Assembly: GCA_002344895.1 (NCBI GenBank)
Contig: DDUR01000042.1
Coordinates: 1-45,062, forward strand
Reading direction: 5' to 3'
DNA: 45,062 nucleotides
Origin: Ignavibacteria bacterium UBA2333
GTDB lineage: Bacteria; Bacteroidota; Ignavibacteria; Kapaibacteriales; Kapaibacteriaceae
Numbering within the stretch: the stretch's first letter is position 1; each line of letters starts with the position of its first letter. The position numbers and the translations under genes are program-made. A model generated the notes under the pieces. The model had not been told where the DNA came from and made no database searches. It saw nothing but the letters and a program-made list of their open reading frames with translations. Shown piece by piece: positions 24,656 through 33,065 of this stretch.

Positions 24656-25492
24656 ATGGCCCCCTATCAGAATATGGATCCTGCAGACGTCGTAGCCGGC
24701 ATAGACGGCCTTCATCCGCGTACGATTCGTAACTATCGTATGCAGTATCGACTGGCGCGGCACACACTCATTCCGTGGCTTGAAAAACTCGGAGTGCTTC
24801 CACAACCTGCAGCCGTAATTGAAATCGGTTGTGCGGAAGGTGGTGTCGTAGGAGCCTTCGTTGAGCGAGGAACGTCACTCGCAGCTGGTACCGACATCAT
24901 GGGGCCTCTCCTTACGCAGATCAGCGATCCGTTGGCGAAACGGTTGGGATTTGACATTACGTTTAGCGAGCATGACGTGATTTATCAAGACCCACTACCG
25001 GAATGGCGTGGTGCTTTTGATGTCGTCGTATTACGTGATGTAATTGAACACCTGGACGATGCTGGAATTGCGCTGAAGAATATCGCAAAACTTCTGAAGC
25101 CCGGTGGAGTTGTTCTGCTCACGTTCCCGCCGTATACGTCACCGTTTGGCGGACATCAACAATTACTCGGCACGACACTCGGAAAACTTCCATTTGTTCA
25201 TCTGCTGCCCAAGAGCATGTTCAACAGAATCGTAACGTCTGGTGATCCGCAGAATGCCGAAGAAGTTGAACGTCTTCACCGAATTCGTCTTTCAGCAGAT
25301 GACATTCATCGTGCTGGACCGGCTGCGGGACTTCAGCTTTTGGCAGAGCGCTACTTTCTGTTACGTCCGGTGTTCCGGTGGAAGTATCAGAAACCCGTTC
25401 CAACAATTGAGATGACGGGGCTAAAGGGGCTCAGGGCCGCTCGTGCACTTGCGATGGAAGCTGCCTTTGTCCTGCGAAAACCGGCCGCATGA
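24656..25492 (+). CDS. Class I SAM-dependent methyltransferase
   Basis: A 278-residue protein with a Rossmann SAM-binding core: motif I VIEIGCAEGGVVGAF (about residues 59-73), an acidic residue region AAGTDIMG, then FDVVVLRDVIEHLDD and LLKPGGVVLLTFPPY. This pattern is typical of Methyltransf_11/23 enzymes that modify glycans or small molecules. The substrate is not evident, but its position among glycosyltransferases suggests sugar O- or N-methylation. The ATG at 24656 is 7 nt after the -7 element TACCTTTG, with at most a very short leader and no Shine-Dalgarno. The stop overlaps the next start as ATGA, so it is coupled to GT4. Confidence 0.87.
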   Translation: MAPYQNMDPADVVAGIDGLHPRTIRNYRMQYRLARHTLIPWLEKLGVLPQPAAVIEIGCAEGGVVGAFVERGTSLAAGTDIMGPLLTQISDPLAKRLGFDITFSEHDVIYQDPLPEWRGAFDVVVLRDVIEHLDDAGIALKNIAKLLKPGGVVLLTFPPYTSPFGGHQQLLGTTLGKLPFVHLLPKSMFNRIVTSGDPQNAEEVERLHRIRLSADDIHRAGPAAGLQLLAERYFLLRPVFRWKYQKPVPTIEMTGLKGLRAARALAMEAAFVLRKPAA

Positions 25493-26823
25493 AAACCGTA
25501 CTAGTTATTGCCTATCACTTCCCGCCTGGCGGAGGGCCAGGAGTACAGCGTGTGCTCAAACACGTTACCTATCTCCGGGAGGCTGGCTGGCGTCCGATTG
25601 TCCTCACAGTCGAAAACGGAGATTTTCCTGCCCTTGATGTGTCATTGTTAGAGAAGGTGCCCGCCGACGTTCGTGTTGTGCGTGTGCCGATTCTCGAACC
25701 GTATTCCATCTACCGTCGCTTTATGGGCGGTGGTGGGGCAATCGACGTCAACGTGAACAAGAGCAAACAACAACGTCGCGGCTGGAAAGAACGCCTTGCA
25801 GAGTTCATCCGAGCTACGTTCTTCATTCCCGATGCACGCGTTGGCTGGTTACTTACAGCAGTAAAAGCCGGCCGACGGATCATTCGCGAAGAGCACGTTG
25901 ATGCTATCTATACGTCGTCACCTCCCTACACATGCGCTCTTATCGGCCGTGCGTTAAAACGACAAACCGGCCTGCCGTGGGTAGCAGGTTTCCGAGATCC
26001 TTGGACGGGATTTCTCACAACACCGGATCGCTGGTTCCTACCAGCAAGCATTGATAAACATCTTGAGCGATCAGTCTTTACCGAAGCAGATGCTGTTGAA
26101 AGTGCCTGGGAAGGCATCACGGCTGATGCACTGGCAAAGTATAGTTTTCTTGATCCGAAGAAGTTTTTCCACGTACCCAACGGATTTGATTCGACCGACT
26201 TTCCGGACATAACGTATGTGCGAAATGAGCGCTTTACCGTGACGTATACGGGATCAATGTATGGCCGTCGTACACCGGCTGCATTTCTGGCTGCACTCGA
26301 CGTACTCCGCAGCCGTGGAGAAGTGCTTCCCGAAGATGTGCGGCTGCGTTTTGTAGGAAGGTTTGGTGCTGAGGTCGAGGAAATGCTGGAGAAGAGCCCC
26401 TTTGCCTCTTCGGTAGAACGAATCTCCTACGTGCCGCATACGGAGAGTATTGCCTATCTGATGCGAAGCGACATTTCACTTCTCATCGTTGATGAAGCGA
26501 AGGAGAGTGCCGAGATTGTTCCTGGAAAGGTCTATGAATACCTTGGTGTGGGACGTCCGATTCTAGCACTGGCACCACGTGGTAGTGCCATCGAAGACCT
26601 CATCAAGGAAACAGGCGCAGGTGCCAGCGCACCACAGTCGGACGTCACGGCGATTGCAGATATCATCGGCACGTTTGTTGCAAGGTGGAAACGTGGCGAG
26701 CCTATTGCTACGATGAACACGTCTGCCGTAGCTCGGTATGAACGCCGTCAGTCAGCTCTGGCACTGGCAAGAATTCTGAATGACGTTGTGGATCAGAACA
26801 ACACAAAACCGCACGCGAAATGA
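25489..26823 (+). CDS. GT4 family glycosyltransferase
   Basis: A 444-residue GT-B enzyme. The N-terminal acceptor domain has a glycine-rich loop (AYHFPPGGGPGVQRVLKH) and VAGFRDPWTGF. The C-terminal donor domain starts around FTVTYTGSMYGRR and includes LRFVGRFG, ISYVPHTESIAYL and the GT4 EX7E-type region EIVPGKVYEYLGVGRPILAL. It probably builds lipopolysaccharide or another surface glycan in the cytoplasm. It overlaps the upstream methyltransferase and the downstream small membrane gene by ATGA, so the three are a translationally coupled unit. Confidence 0.9.
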   Translation: MKTVLVIAYHFPPGGGPGVQRVLKHVTYLREAGWRPIVLTVENGDFPALDVSLLEKVPADVRVVRVPILEPYSIYRRFMGGGGAIDVNVNKSKQQRRGWKERLAEFIRATFFIPDARVGWLLTAVKAGRRIIREEHVDAIYTSSPPYTCALIGRALKRQTGLPWVAGFRDPWTGFLTTPDRWFLPASIDKHLERSVFTEADAVESAWEGITADALAKYSFLDPKKFFHVPNGFDSTDFPDITYVRNERFTVTYTGSMYGRRTPAAFLAALDVLRSRGEVLPEDVRLRFVGRFGAEVEEMLEKSPFASSVERISYVPHTESIAYLMRSDISLLIVDEAKESAEIVPGKVYEYLGVGRPILALAPRGSAIEDLIKETGAGASAPQSDVTAIADIIGTFVARWKRGEPIATMNTSAVARYERRQSALALARILNDVVDQNNTKPHAK

Positions 26824-27002
26824 ACATCAAGAACATCCTCTCCATCATCGTTGCCCTGGTCATCGCATGGTTTGCTGTAAAGGCTGCATGGTGGTTGTTT
26901 ACAGGCGTACTCACGATGGCTTTCTGGATTCTACAGATTGCCTTTGTTGTTGCGGTAGCCATCCCGATCTACATTATCGTTCGTAGGAAACTCCTTTCGT
27001 AA
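26820..27002 (+). CDS. Small two-helix membrane protein, unknown function
   Basis: A 60-residue protein starting at an ATGA overlap with GT4. It consists almost entirely of two hydrophobic helices (ILSIIVALVIAWFAVKAAWW; FWILQIAFVVAVAIPIYIIV) and a basic C-terminus (RRKLLS), giving a positive-inside anchor. No family is recognised. The coupling to GT4 suggests it is translated. It might assist a membrane glycosyltransferase, but that is only a positional guess. Confidence 0.7.
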   Translation: MNIKNILSIIVALVIAWFAVKAAWWLFTGVLTMAFWILQIAFVVAVAIPIYIIVRRKLLS

Positions 27003-27012
27003 GGATACTCCA

Positions 27013-28296
27013 ATGCACCGTCTCCTAGCCTGTGTTGCACTTCTTGTGGTAGCAACAACATTGTCTGCACAGCAGTCGTGGGATCCACTGTCTGTTGACG
27101 TCACCCGCGCACTGGTGAAGGACCTGTTTCAGTCCAATGCCGTGCCCTACGTTCAGCCGATGGTCACAACGATCAATGCAACATCAAATGCGGGATTCTA
27201 CAATACAGCCTACATACCGAAAAAGGACTCCTTCTACGTCAAGGTAAGTGTCCGCGGGATGTTGGGCTTTATTCGCGATGATCAAAAAACATATAATCCA
27301 ACAATTGACTTCGGACAGCCGACGGATAATCTGCTCACGGCCGTAACACAGTATGGCACAGTAGATCTTACAAACCGAACGTTTGTTATCAACCCACGAT
27401 ATGAGGATACGCTTGGTCTGACGACACTGCTCGTCCGCGAAGTGTTCATCGAGGCGCGTAAACAAGGCAAGTTCCCGTTGCCAACAACGGCACCAACACT
27501 CTTTGGATATGCTCCCGATACGCGTGTGTATCTACCGCCGAACGACACTCTGCTTGCCGTTCTGCGAACGCGGCCAGACTATCAAACCTTGGTAGCACTC
27601 GTTCCGAATCTTGATTCAAACATTACCGCACTCCTCTCACAGTTTGCCCTGCCGCCATATCTGACACTTCCACCGGGAGCAGATATGAGCACTCTTATTG
27701 CAGCTGTACCGCAGATCGAACTTGGATCATTTTTGGGAACGGAGATCCTTATTCGGGCCATCCCACCTGTTGAGTTTGACGCCAATGTTGGTGACTTCTC
27801 GTTCTGGGGACTCGGTTTAAAACACTCAATTTCTCAGTACTTCCCTGAGCGATGGTTTGATCTTGCTGTACAGGGTGTGTATCAGGGAACATCGTTAACG
27901 AATACGGTCGGATTTACCGGGAGTAAACTCGAAGCCAATGCACGAATCTTTAGCGGCAACATTCACGCAAGCAAACGATTCGGCGATTATCTCGATGTCT
28001 TTTCCGGATTCTCATACGAACGCATTGATGTGGTGAGCACATACACGTACGTCTTGCCGCAGGAAGTTCAGATTGCATTAGGTCTGCTTCCTACACCTCC
28101 ACCTGGTCAACCAGCTGTTCCTACACCTGAACAGCCTGGTGACAATCGGCCACAGAAGAGTGAAGTAAACGTAGGTGATACGAACCTAAAGTGGACCATT
28201 GGCGCAACCGCCATCGTTGGTCCTGTTCGCATCTTTGTTGACTACAGTGTAAGCCAGTTTAATATCTTCAGTGGTGGTGTTGAGGTTGGCTTCTGA
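27013..28296 (+). CDS. Outer-membrane beta-barrel protein, DUF6588-like
   Basis: A 427-residue protein with a signal peptide (MHRLLACVALLVVATTLSAQQ) and AAGGA Shine-Dalgarno 7 nt before the ATG. The N-terminal segment FQSNAVPYVQPMVTTINA followed by an FYNTA motif resembles Bacteroidota DUF6588 proteins. The second half alternates barrel-like strands (WFDLAVQGVYQGTSL, FGDYLDVFSGFSYERIDV, VGPVRIFVDYSVSQF) and ends FSGGVEVGF, as expected for assembly by the BAM machinery. A Pro-rich insert (about residues 356-378) probably forms an extracellular loop. It lies 10 bp after the small membrane gene, so it likely shares the glycosylation transcript. Function unknown. Confidence 0.68.
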   Translation: MHRLLACVALLVVATTLSAQQSWDPLSVDVTRALVKDLFQSNAVPYVQPMVTTINATSNAGFYNTAYIPKKDSFYVKVSVRGMLGFIRDDQKTYNPTIDFGQPTDNLLTAVTQYGTVDLTNRTFVINPRYEDTLGLTTLLVREVFIEARKQGKFPLPTTAPTLFGYAPDTRVYLPPNDTLLAVLRTRPDYQTLVALVPNLDSNITALLSQFALPPYLTLPPGADMSTLIAAVPQIELGSFLGTEILIRAIPPVEFDANVGDFSFWGLGLKHSISQYFPERWFDLAVQGVYQGTSLTNTVGFTGSKLEANARIFSGNIHASKRFGDYLDVFSGFSYERIDVVSTYTYVLPQEVQIALGLLPTPPPGQPAVPTPEQPGDNRPQKSEVNVGDTNLKWTIGATAIVGPVRIFVDYSVSQFNIFSGGVEVGF

Positions 28297-28358
28297 TCGG
28301 TAGATGATCGTTTACAACATCATGCCGATGTAAGGTTCTCGACGTTGGTACAATGTGG

Positions 28359-29234
28359 CTAATCGACGAGTTGCGCCGTTTGCCCCTTTCTCACAATCAT
28401 TCCCTCTGTAGCTAATGATGTGAGCAAACTCTGTACAAAGTCCGCATCTTCCGATGTCGTGTCGCTACCAAATAGTCGCGTTGTGATATTATGAACACTT
28501 GCCTCTTGAGATGAAGAGCGTAGAAATTCGACGATCCTCCCACGCCAGATACGACGTGGCTGACCGCGCCAAGACGGCTCCTGCTTTTTAGGACGTGAAG
28601 CCTGTTGTAAAACATGTGCACTCGGGCAGAAGTCTTGAAGGGGGCAAAGGGGGCATTGAGGACTCCGCGCCGTACAGATGGTAGCACCAAGATCCATAAC
28701 GGCGTGATGCCACTGCGAAGGAGAATCGTGGGGAATGATGGATTCGGCATAGGCAGTGAGTGTTGTGTCGTCGTCAACATCGACTGTTGTTGTGCATCGA
28801 CGTGAAATACGCGTGTAGACTCGACGGACATTCACATCGAGAACAACAACACGACGTCCAAAGGCAAAGCAGGCCACGGCGGCTGACGTATACGGACCTA
28901 TACCGGGCAGTGACTTAAGCTGATCGACTTCTCCAGGAACACGACCTGCAAACCGTTCTGTGATAGCTACAGCGGTTTCCTGCAGCCGCAGTGCGCGACG
29001 ATTATAGCCCATACCGGACCACATCTTTAGCACTGTTCCTGCCGAGGCCTCTGCCATGGCTTGTGGTGTGGGAAACACATCTAGGAACTCCGGAAGTCGC
29101 TGTTCAACACGCGACGCCTGTGTTTGTTGGAGCATCACCTCCGAGACAAGGACAACCCAGGGGTCGATGTTCGGTCGGCGCCAGAAGAACACGCGTGCAG
29201 TGGTGGAGTACCAGGAGAGCAGGATGGAAACCAT
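28359..29234 (-). CDS. mutY: A/G-specific adenine glycosylase (MutY type), short form
   Basis: MutY removes adenine mispaired with 8-oxoguanine. The 291 residues carry the catalytic Glu in SEVMLQQTQ (E32), the helix-hairpin-helix LPGIGPYTSAAV (about 109-120), the catalytic Asp in VVLDVNVRRVYTR (D133) and the 4Fe-4S ligands C187, C194, C197 and C203 (C-x6-C-x2-C-x5-C). After the cluster there are only ~88 residues, with a winged-helix-like segment. I do not see the NUDIX-like 8-oxoG-recognition domain of the ~350-residue E. coli enzyme. The start follows TATCTTTC plus 3 nt on the minus strand, so the mRNA is probably leaderless. A related HhH-GPD mismatch glycosylase is the alternative. Confidence 0.88.
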   Translation of the reverse strand: MVSILLSWYSTTARVFFWRRPNIDPWVVLVSEVMLQQTQASRVEQRLPEFLDVFPTPQAMAEASAGTVLKMWSGMGYNRRALRLQETAVAITERFAGRVPGEVDQLKSLPGIGPYTSAAVACFAFGRRVVVLDVNVRRVYTRISRRCTTTVDVDDDTTLTAYAESIIPHDSPSQWHHAVMDLGATICTARSPQCPLCPLQDFCPSAHVLQQASRPKKQEPSWRGQPRRIWRGRIVEFLRSSSQEASVHNITTRLFGSDTTSEDADFVQSLLTSLATEGMIVRKGQTAQLVD

Positions 29235-29237
29235 ACG

Positions 29238-29245
29238 GAAAGATA
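29238..29245 (-). promoter_or_regulatory. mutY -7 element TATCTTTC
   Basis: Seven of eight bases match TAnnTTTG. The element lies 3 nt before the mutY ATG on the minus strand, the same spacing as in guaA and the OmpA-like gene. Its upstream end touches a 15-bp palindrome that would occupy the -10 to -40 region. Confidence 0.55.
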
Positions 29246-29276
29246 GGTGCCGGGGACCTAAAGGTCCCCGGCACCT
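29245..29276. repeat. Perfect 15-bp inverted repeat between mutY and cdd
   Basis: AGGTGCCGGGGACCT (29245-29259) and AGGTCCCCGGCACCT (29262-29276) are separated by 2 bp. Including a 3-nt bulge, the symmetry extends to GGAAA/TTTCC on the outside. It sits between two divergent genes, directly upstream of the mutY -7 element. That fits an operator better than a terminator, although it would also form a strong hairpin in RNA entering from either side. Confidence 0.75.
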
Positions 29277-29308
29277 TTCCGGAATGTGTGCGATATTCGC
29301 CCCACACG

Positions 29309-29707
29309 ATGAACAACACCATCCTCATCGAACTCATTCACCGGGTAACGGCGGTACGTGAGAATGCTTACGCCCCGTACTCCCGGTTCTTTGTGGGAGC
29401 CGCTGTTCTTGCCAAGGATGGATCGGTTCACGTGGGCTGTAATGTTGAAAACGCTTCGTATGGACTGACGCAGTGCGCAGAACGGGCAGCCGTTACGGCT
29501 GCCGTAGCCCATGGTGTACGCGAGCTCGACGTATGTCTGATCGTAACAGATACACCCACACCTACAATGCCGTGTGGTGCCTGTCGACAGGTGTTGCGGG
29601 AGTTTGGTGTTCAGCGTGTAATCTCCGTTACGCTTGGTGGCGCACATCACGACGTGTCCATGAATGATCTCCTGCCAGATGCCTTTCTTGGCGACAATCT
29701 TCCGTAG
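29309..29707 (+). CDS. cdd: Cytidine deaminase
   Basis: It deaminates cytidine or deoxycytidine to uridine or deoxyuridine in pyrimidine salvage. The 132 residues match the homotetrameric bacterial type. They include YAPYSRFFVGAAVL, NVENASYGLTQCAERAA with zinc ligand C56 and proton-shuttling E58, and PCGACRQVLREF with zinc ligands C89 and C92. The ATG at 29309 gives the standard N-terminus; the frame is open further upstream only because of the intergenic palindrome. No Shine-Dalgarno and no good TAnnTTTG element are visible (tattcgcc is the nearest). The MFS gene follows after 20 bp. Confidence 0.95.
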   Translation: MNNTILIELIHRVTAVRENAYAPYSRFFVGAAVLAKDGSVHVGCNVENASYGLTQCAERAAVTAAVAHGVRELDVCLIVTDTPTPTMPCGACRQVLREFGVQRVISVTLGGAHHDVSMNDLLPDAFLGDNLP

Positions 29708-29727
29708 TTCAATAACGATCGTCCTCC

Positions 29728-30990
29728 ATGGTCCTTTCTCCCGGTGGCTCGTCGCCCCTTTCGCCCCGTATCTGGCTTACCGTCATTGTGTGCGGACTCG
29801 GATACTTCGTGGATATCTACGACCTCATCCTATTCAGTATCGTTCGTACACAGTCGCTCATCGATATTGGAGTGACGGCTGATCGAATGCAGGACGCAAG
29901 TGAATTGATCCTCAATTCGCAGATGATTGGAATGCTGTTAGGCGGTTTGCTCTTTGGCGTATTGGCCGATCGTAAGGGTCGGCTGAGTGTGATGCTCGGT
30001 AGTATCCTGCTCTACTCAATCATGAACATCATGAATGCCTTTGTGAGCAGTGTAGAGATGTATGCCATCTTTCGATTTCTCAGTGGAATAGGCCTTGCCG
30101 GAGAGCTTGGCGTTGCCGTAACACTCGTTGCCGAAATCATGCCCGTCAAGTCTCGTGGTTACGGTACAACCATCGTAGCATCAATGGGAATTCTTGGAGC
30201 CGTTGCGGCCTATCTTGTTGCAGAGTTTACGAACTGGCAAACAGCCTTTGTTGCCGGTGGAGTGATGGGGCTTTTGTTGCTTGTTACTCGCGTTCGAATT
30301 CACGAATCGGGTATGTTCCGTGCAGCTGAAAGGTCTGATGTGTCGCGTGGTAACGTGGCCATGCTCTTTTCACCAAGCCGTATTGGTCGATACCTGTCAT
30401 CCATTGCCATTGGTGTTCCTATCTGGTATGTCATCGGTATCCTCGTCACCTTTGCACCGGAGTTCACATCAGAGTCTAGCTCAACTCCGGTTCTCATGAG
30501 TGGTGGAATGGCCGTCATGTGGGCCTATGTTGGACTCTCTTTTGGTGACCTCTGTTCTGGTCTGCTGAGTCAGCTTCTAAAAAGTCGTCGTGCGGCAATT
30601 CTCGTCTTCATTCTCCTTACGGCAGCATCGGCAGCATGGTATCTCACATCAACTGATAAAACTCCTGTCCTTACCTACTTCCAGTGTGCTCTCCTCGGAT
30701 TCTCCGTCGGCTATTGGGCCGTCTTCGTTACAACAGCAGCAGAACAGTTTGGTACCAACCTGCGAGCAACGGCGGCAACGACGGTACCCAACTTTGTACG
30801 TGGTTCTCTTGCTCTGCTCATCCTGCTGTTTAAATGGTTACGAACCGACGTCTTTGGTGGTGAAGGAATGGAAACACCTCGGATTTCTGCAGCCCTCGTC
30901 GTTGGAGCACTCTGTATTGCCATTGCCCTACTTGGCTGGTTGGGCCTGAAGGAGACGTATGGCAAAGACCTTGAATTCGTCGAGCGATAA
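29728..30990 (+). CDS. MFS transporter (metabolite:H+ symporter-like)
   Basis: A 420-residue protein with about 12 transmembrane segments. The signature loop between helices 2 and 3 is GVLADRKGRLSVMLGS, and a second conserved stretch is GIGLAGELGVAVTLVAEIMP, seen in the sugar/aromatic-acid symporter branch of the major facilitator superfamily. The substrate cannot be read from sequence. It lies 20 bp after cytidine deaminase and 36 bp before guaA, so nucleoside or nucleobase uptake is an attractive but unproven idea; typical nucleoside-transporter motifs are not obvious. The start ATG at 29728 has no clear Shine-Dalgarno. A dispersed GCCCCTTTCGCCCC motif sits in its first codons (29754-29767). 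Confidence 0.85.
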   Translation: MVLSPGGSSPLSPRIWLTVIVCGLGYFVDIYDLILFSIVRTQSLIDIGVTADRMQDASELILNSQMIGMLLGGLLFGVLADRKGRLSVMLGSILLYSIMNIMNAFVSSVEMYAIFRFLSGIGLAGELGVAVTLVAEIMPVKSRGYGTTIVASMGILGAVAAYLVAEFTNWQTAFVAGGVMGLLLLVTRVRIHESGMFRAAERSDVSRGNVAMLFSPSRIGRYLSSIAIGVPIWYVIGILVTFAPEFTSESSSTPVLMSGGMAVMWAYVGLSFGDLCSGLLSQLLKSRRAAILVFILLTAASAAWYLTSTDKTPVLTYFQCALLGFSVGYWAVFVTTAAEQFGTNLRATAATTVPNFVRGSLALLILLFKWLRTDVFGGEGMETPRISAALVVGALCIAIALLGWLGLKETYGKDLEFVER

Positions 30991-31015
30991 CTTCCCTCAC
31001 AGCCGTGGCCGTCCG

Positions 31016-31023
31016 TATCTTTG
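31016..31023 (+). promoter_or_regulatory. guaA -7 element TATCTTTG
   Basis: An exact TAnnTTTG match ending 3 nt before the guaA ATG. No Shine-Dalgarno is present, so a leaderless guaA mRNA is expected. It lies within the 36-bp gap after the MFS gene. Confidence 0.7.
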
Positions 31024-31026
31024 CCG

Positions 31027-32568
31027 ATGCACCACGCCGAACGTATCATCATTCTCGACTTTGGTTCTCAGTTCACACAGCTCATCGCGAGAAAAATTCG
31101 CGAAGCCGGGGTCTACGCTGAGATACATCCATATTCAATCTCGCGCGATGCCCTTGTAGCATTATCTCCAAAGGGCATTGTGCTCTCCGGAGGTCCGAGC
31201 AGTGTTTATGCTGCCGACGCACCGATACCGTCGTTCGACGTGTTCGCACTCGGTGTACCCGTCCTCGGAATCTGTTACGGTCTGCAACTCATTGCACACA
31301 CACTTGGCGGTGCAGTCGATAAGGCAGCACGACGTGAGTTCGGCCGTGCCTTTGTCCATGTTGATGATGCAACCGATCTCTTTCACGGCATCTCTCCGTC
31401 AACACAGGTCTGGATGTCTCACGGAGATCATCTCACGGCCGTACCGCCTGGATTTGATCGTATTGCACACACCGAGAATGCTCCTATCTGTGCCATTCGC
31501 AACAAGGAAAGGGGCATATGGGGCGTCCAGTTTCATCCGGAAGTTCATCACTCAACAGAAGGTGTGCGGTTACTCCGCAACTTCGTCGTAGACATTTGTG
31601 GATGCTCACCAACATGGAATGCAGAATCGTTTATAGATGCTGCTATTCGTGACATTCAAACAACCGTTGGTGATGGCAGTGTCATCTGTGCATTGAGTGG
31701 TGGTGTTGATTCTACGGTGGCTGCGGTGTTGATTCACAAGGCCATCGGAAATCGTGTTCACTGTATCCATGTGGACTCGGGTCTTATGCGCAAGGGTGAG
31801 AGCGCGATGATTATCGAACTCTTCCGTCAACACTTTGACATGACGGTAGATCTTGTTCATGGACAAGATCTGTTTATGTCGAAACTCGCAGGTGTTACTG
31901 ATCCGGAGAAAAAACGTAAGGCCATTGGTAATGCCTTTATTGAACTCTTCGACGTTGAGGCAGCCAAGTTCTCTGATGCTGGATTTCTTGCTCAGGGTAC
32001 GTTGTATCCAGACGTTATTGAGTCATCGAGCGTAAAGGGCCCATCAGCGACGATCAAGACGCATCACAACGTAGGTGGTTTGCCGGATCACATGAAACTC
32101 CGACTCGTTGAGCCATTCCGTGAACTCTTTAAGGACGAGGTCCGCGCCGTAGGACGTCAGTTAGGAATTCCTGATTGGTTTATTGATCGTCATCCCTTCC
32201 CAGGTCCTGGCCTTGCCATTCGTATACCGGGTGAGATCACGAAGGAAAAACTCGACATCCTTCGTGATGCCGACGAGATCTACATCGACGAGATTCGGTC
32301 AGCAGGTCTCTACAACGAAATTTGGCAAGCATTTGCTGTCTTGTTACCCGTGCGTACGGTTGGAGTGATGGGTGATGAGCGCACATATGAACACGTCTGT
32401 GGTCTACGAGCAGTCACAAGTACAGATGGTATGACGGCTGACTGGTATCACATGCCATACGATGTACTTGCGCGAATTAGCAATCGAATCATCAACGAGG
32501 TTCGAGGTATCAACCGCGTTGTGTACGACATTTCGTCGAAACCACCAGCCACCATTGAATGGGAGTGA
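31027..32568 (+). CDS. guaA: GMP synthase (glutamine-hydrolysing)
   Basis: It converts XMP to GMP with glutamine and ATP. The 513 residues comprise a class I glutamine amidotransferase (catalytic C83 in GICYGLQ, H170 and E172 in VQFHPEVHH), the ATP-pyrophosphatase P-loop SGGVDST (224-230) and the C-terminal dimerisation domain ending KPPATIEWE. Length and order are standard. The ATG at 31027 is preferred over an in-frame TTG at 31021 because the TTG is part of the promoter element. Purine synthesis next to cytidine deaminase suggests a loose nucleotide-metabolism neighbourhood. Confidence 0.98.
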   Translation: MHHAERIIILDFGSQFTQLIARKIREAGVYAEIHPYSISRDALVALSPKGIVLSGGPSSVYAADAPIPSFDVFALGVPVLGICYGLQLIAHTLGGAVDKAARREFGRAFVHVDDATDLFHGISPSTQVWMSHGDHLTAVPPGFDRIAHTENAPICAIRNKERGIWGVQFHPEVHHSTEGVRLLRNFVVDICGCSPTWNAESFIDAAIRDIQTTVGDGSVICALSGGVDSTVAAVLIHKAIGNRVHCIHVDSGLMRKGESAMIIELFRQHFDMTVDLVHGQDLFMSKLAGVTDPEKKRKAIGNAFIELFDVEAAKFSDAGFLAQGTLYPDVIESSSVKGPSATIKTHHNVGGLPDHMKLRLVEPFRELFKDEVRAVGRQLGIPDWFIDRHPFPGPGLAIRIPGEITKEKLDILRDADEIYIDEIRSAGLYNEIWQAFAVLLPVRTVGVMGDERTYEHVCGLRAVTSTDGMTADWYHMPYDVLARISNRIINEVRGINRVVYDISSKPPATIEWE

Positions 32569-32570
32569 TC

Positions 32571-33065
32571 GTGGAACCCACCCAAGCACATAATCTCTTT
32601 AATCATCTGCCAATCATCGGCACGGCCATCGGTCTTGTTGTAATGATCTACGGCCTTCTGATGAAGAGCACCGAAGTACGACGAATTGGTCTTTTGGTCT
32701 TTAGTGTTATGGCCCTTACGGTGATGCCGGCAAATATCACCGGAGAAGATGCGGAAGATCCTGTTGAAGACATGGCTCCCACCGAGCAGAGCGCTTCGGT
32801 GCACGATCTGATTCACGAACATGAAGAGCTGGCAGAAACCCTCGTACCACTTGGATTAGCAGCTGGCATACTCGGATTGTTTGCATTTTTCTTTGAGCGC
32901 AAGTTTGTTGGCCCAAGCAAAATTGTTGGCTGGGTAGTCCTTGCGCTCGGAGTTATCATGGTCATACAGGCAATCCGCGTTGGTCATGCCGGTGGCATCA
33001 TCCGACGTCCGGAACTCAGCGGAACTCCTGCGGCTGCTCCTGTGTCCACGGGAGAGCACGAGTGA
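32571..33065 (+). CDS. Four-helix membrane protein, unknown (HLPIIG/TGE motifs)
   Basis: A 164-residue protein. The GTG at 32571 is chosen for the GGGAG Shine-Dalgarno 5 nt upstream, which itself overlaps the end of guaA; an ATG at 32559 inside guaA is the alternative. Four hydrophobic helices are visible. Conserved-looking polar motifs lie at their ends: FNHLPIIGTAIGL in helix 1, ITGEDAED after helix 2, an acidic HDLIHEHEE loop, and RVGHAGGIIRR after helix 4. It resembles small uncharacterised Bacteroidota membrane proteins (DUF2231-like architecture). The histidines could bind haem or metal, but that is speculation. The stop overlaps the DJ-1 start. Confidence 0.72.
   Translation: MEPTQAHNLFNHLPIIGTAIGLVVMIYGLLMKSTEVRRIGLLVFSVMALTVMPANITGEDAEDPVEDMAPTEQSASVHDLIHEHEELAETLVPLGLAAGILGLFAFFFERKFVGPSKIVGWVVLALGVIMVIQAIRVGHAGGIIRRPELSGTPAAAPVSTGEHE

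Noticed and set aside
28297..28358. Bidirectional terminator between the OM barrel gene and mutY
   Set aside because: Only a 5-bp ATGAT/ATCAT stem is visible, without a T-run.
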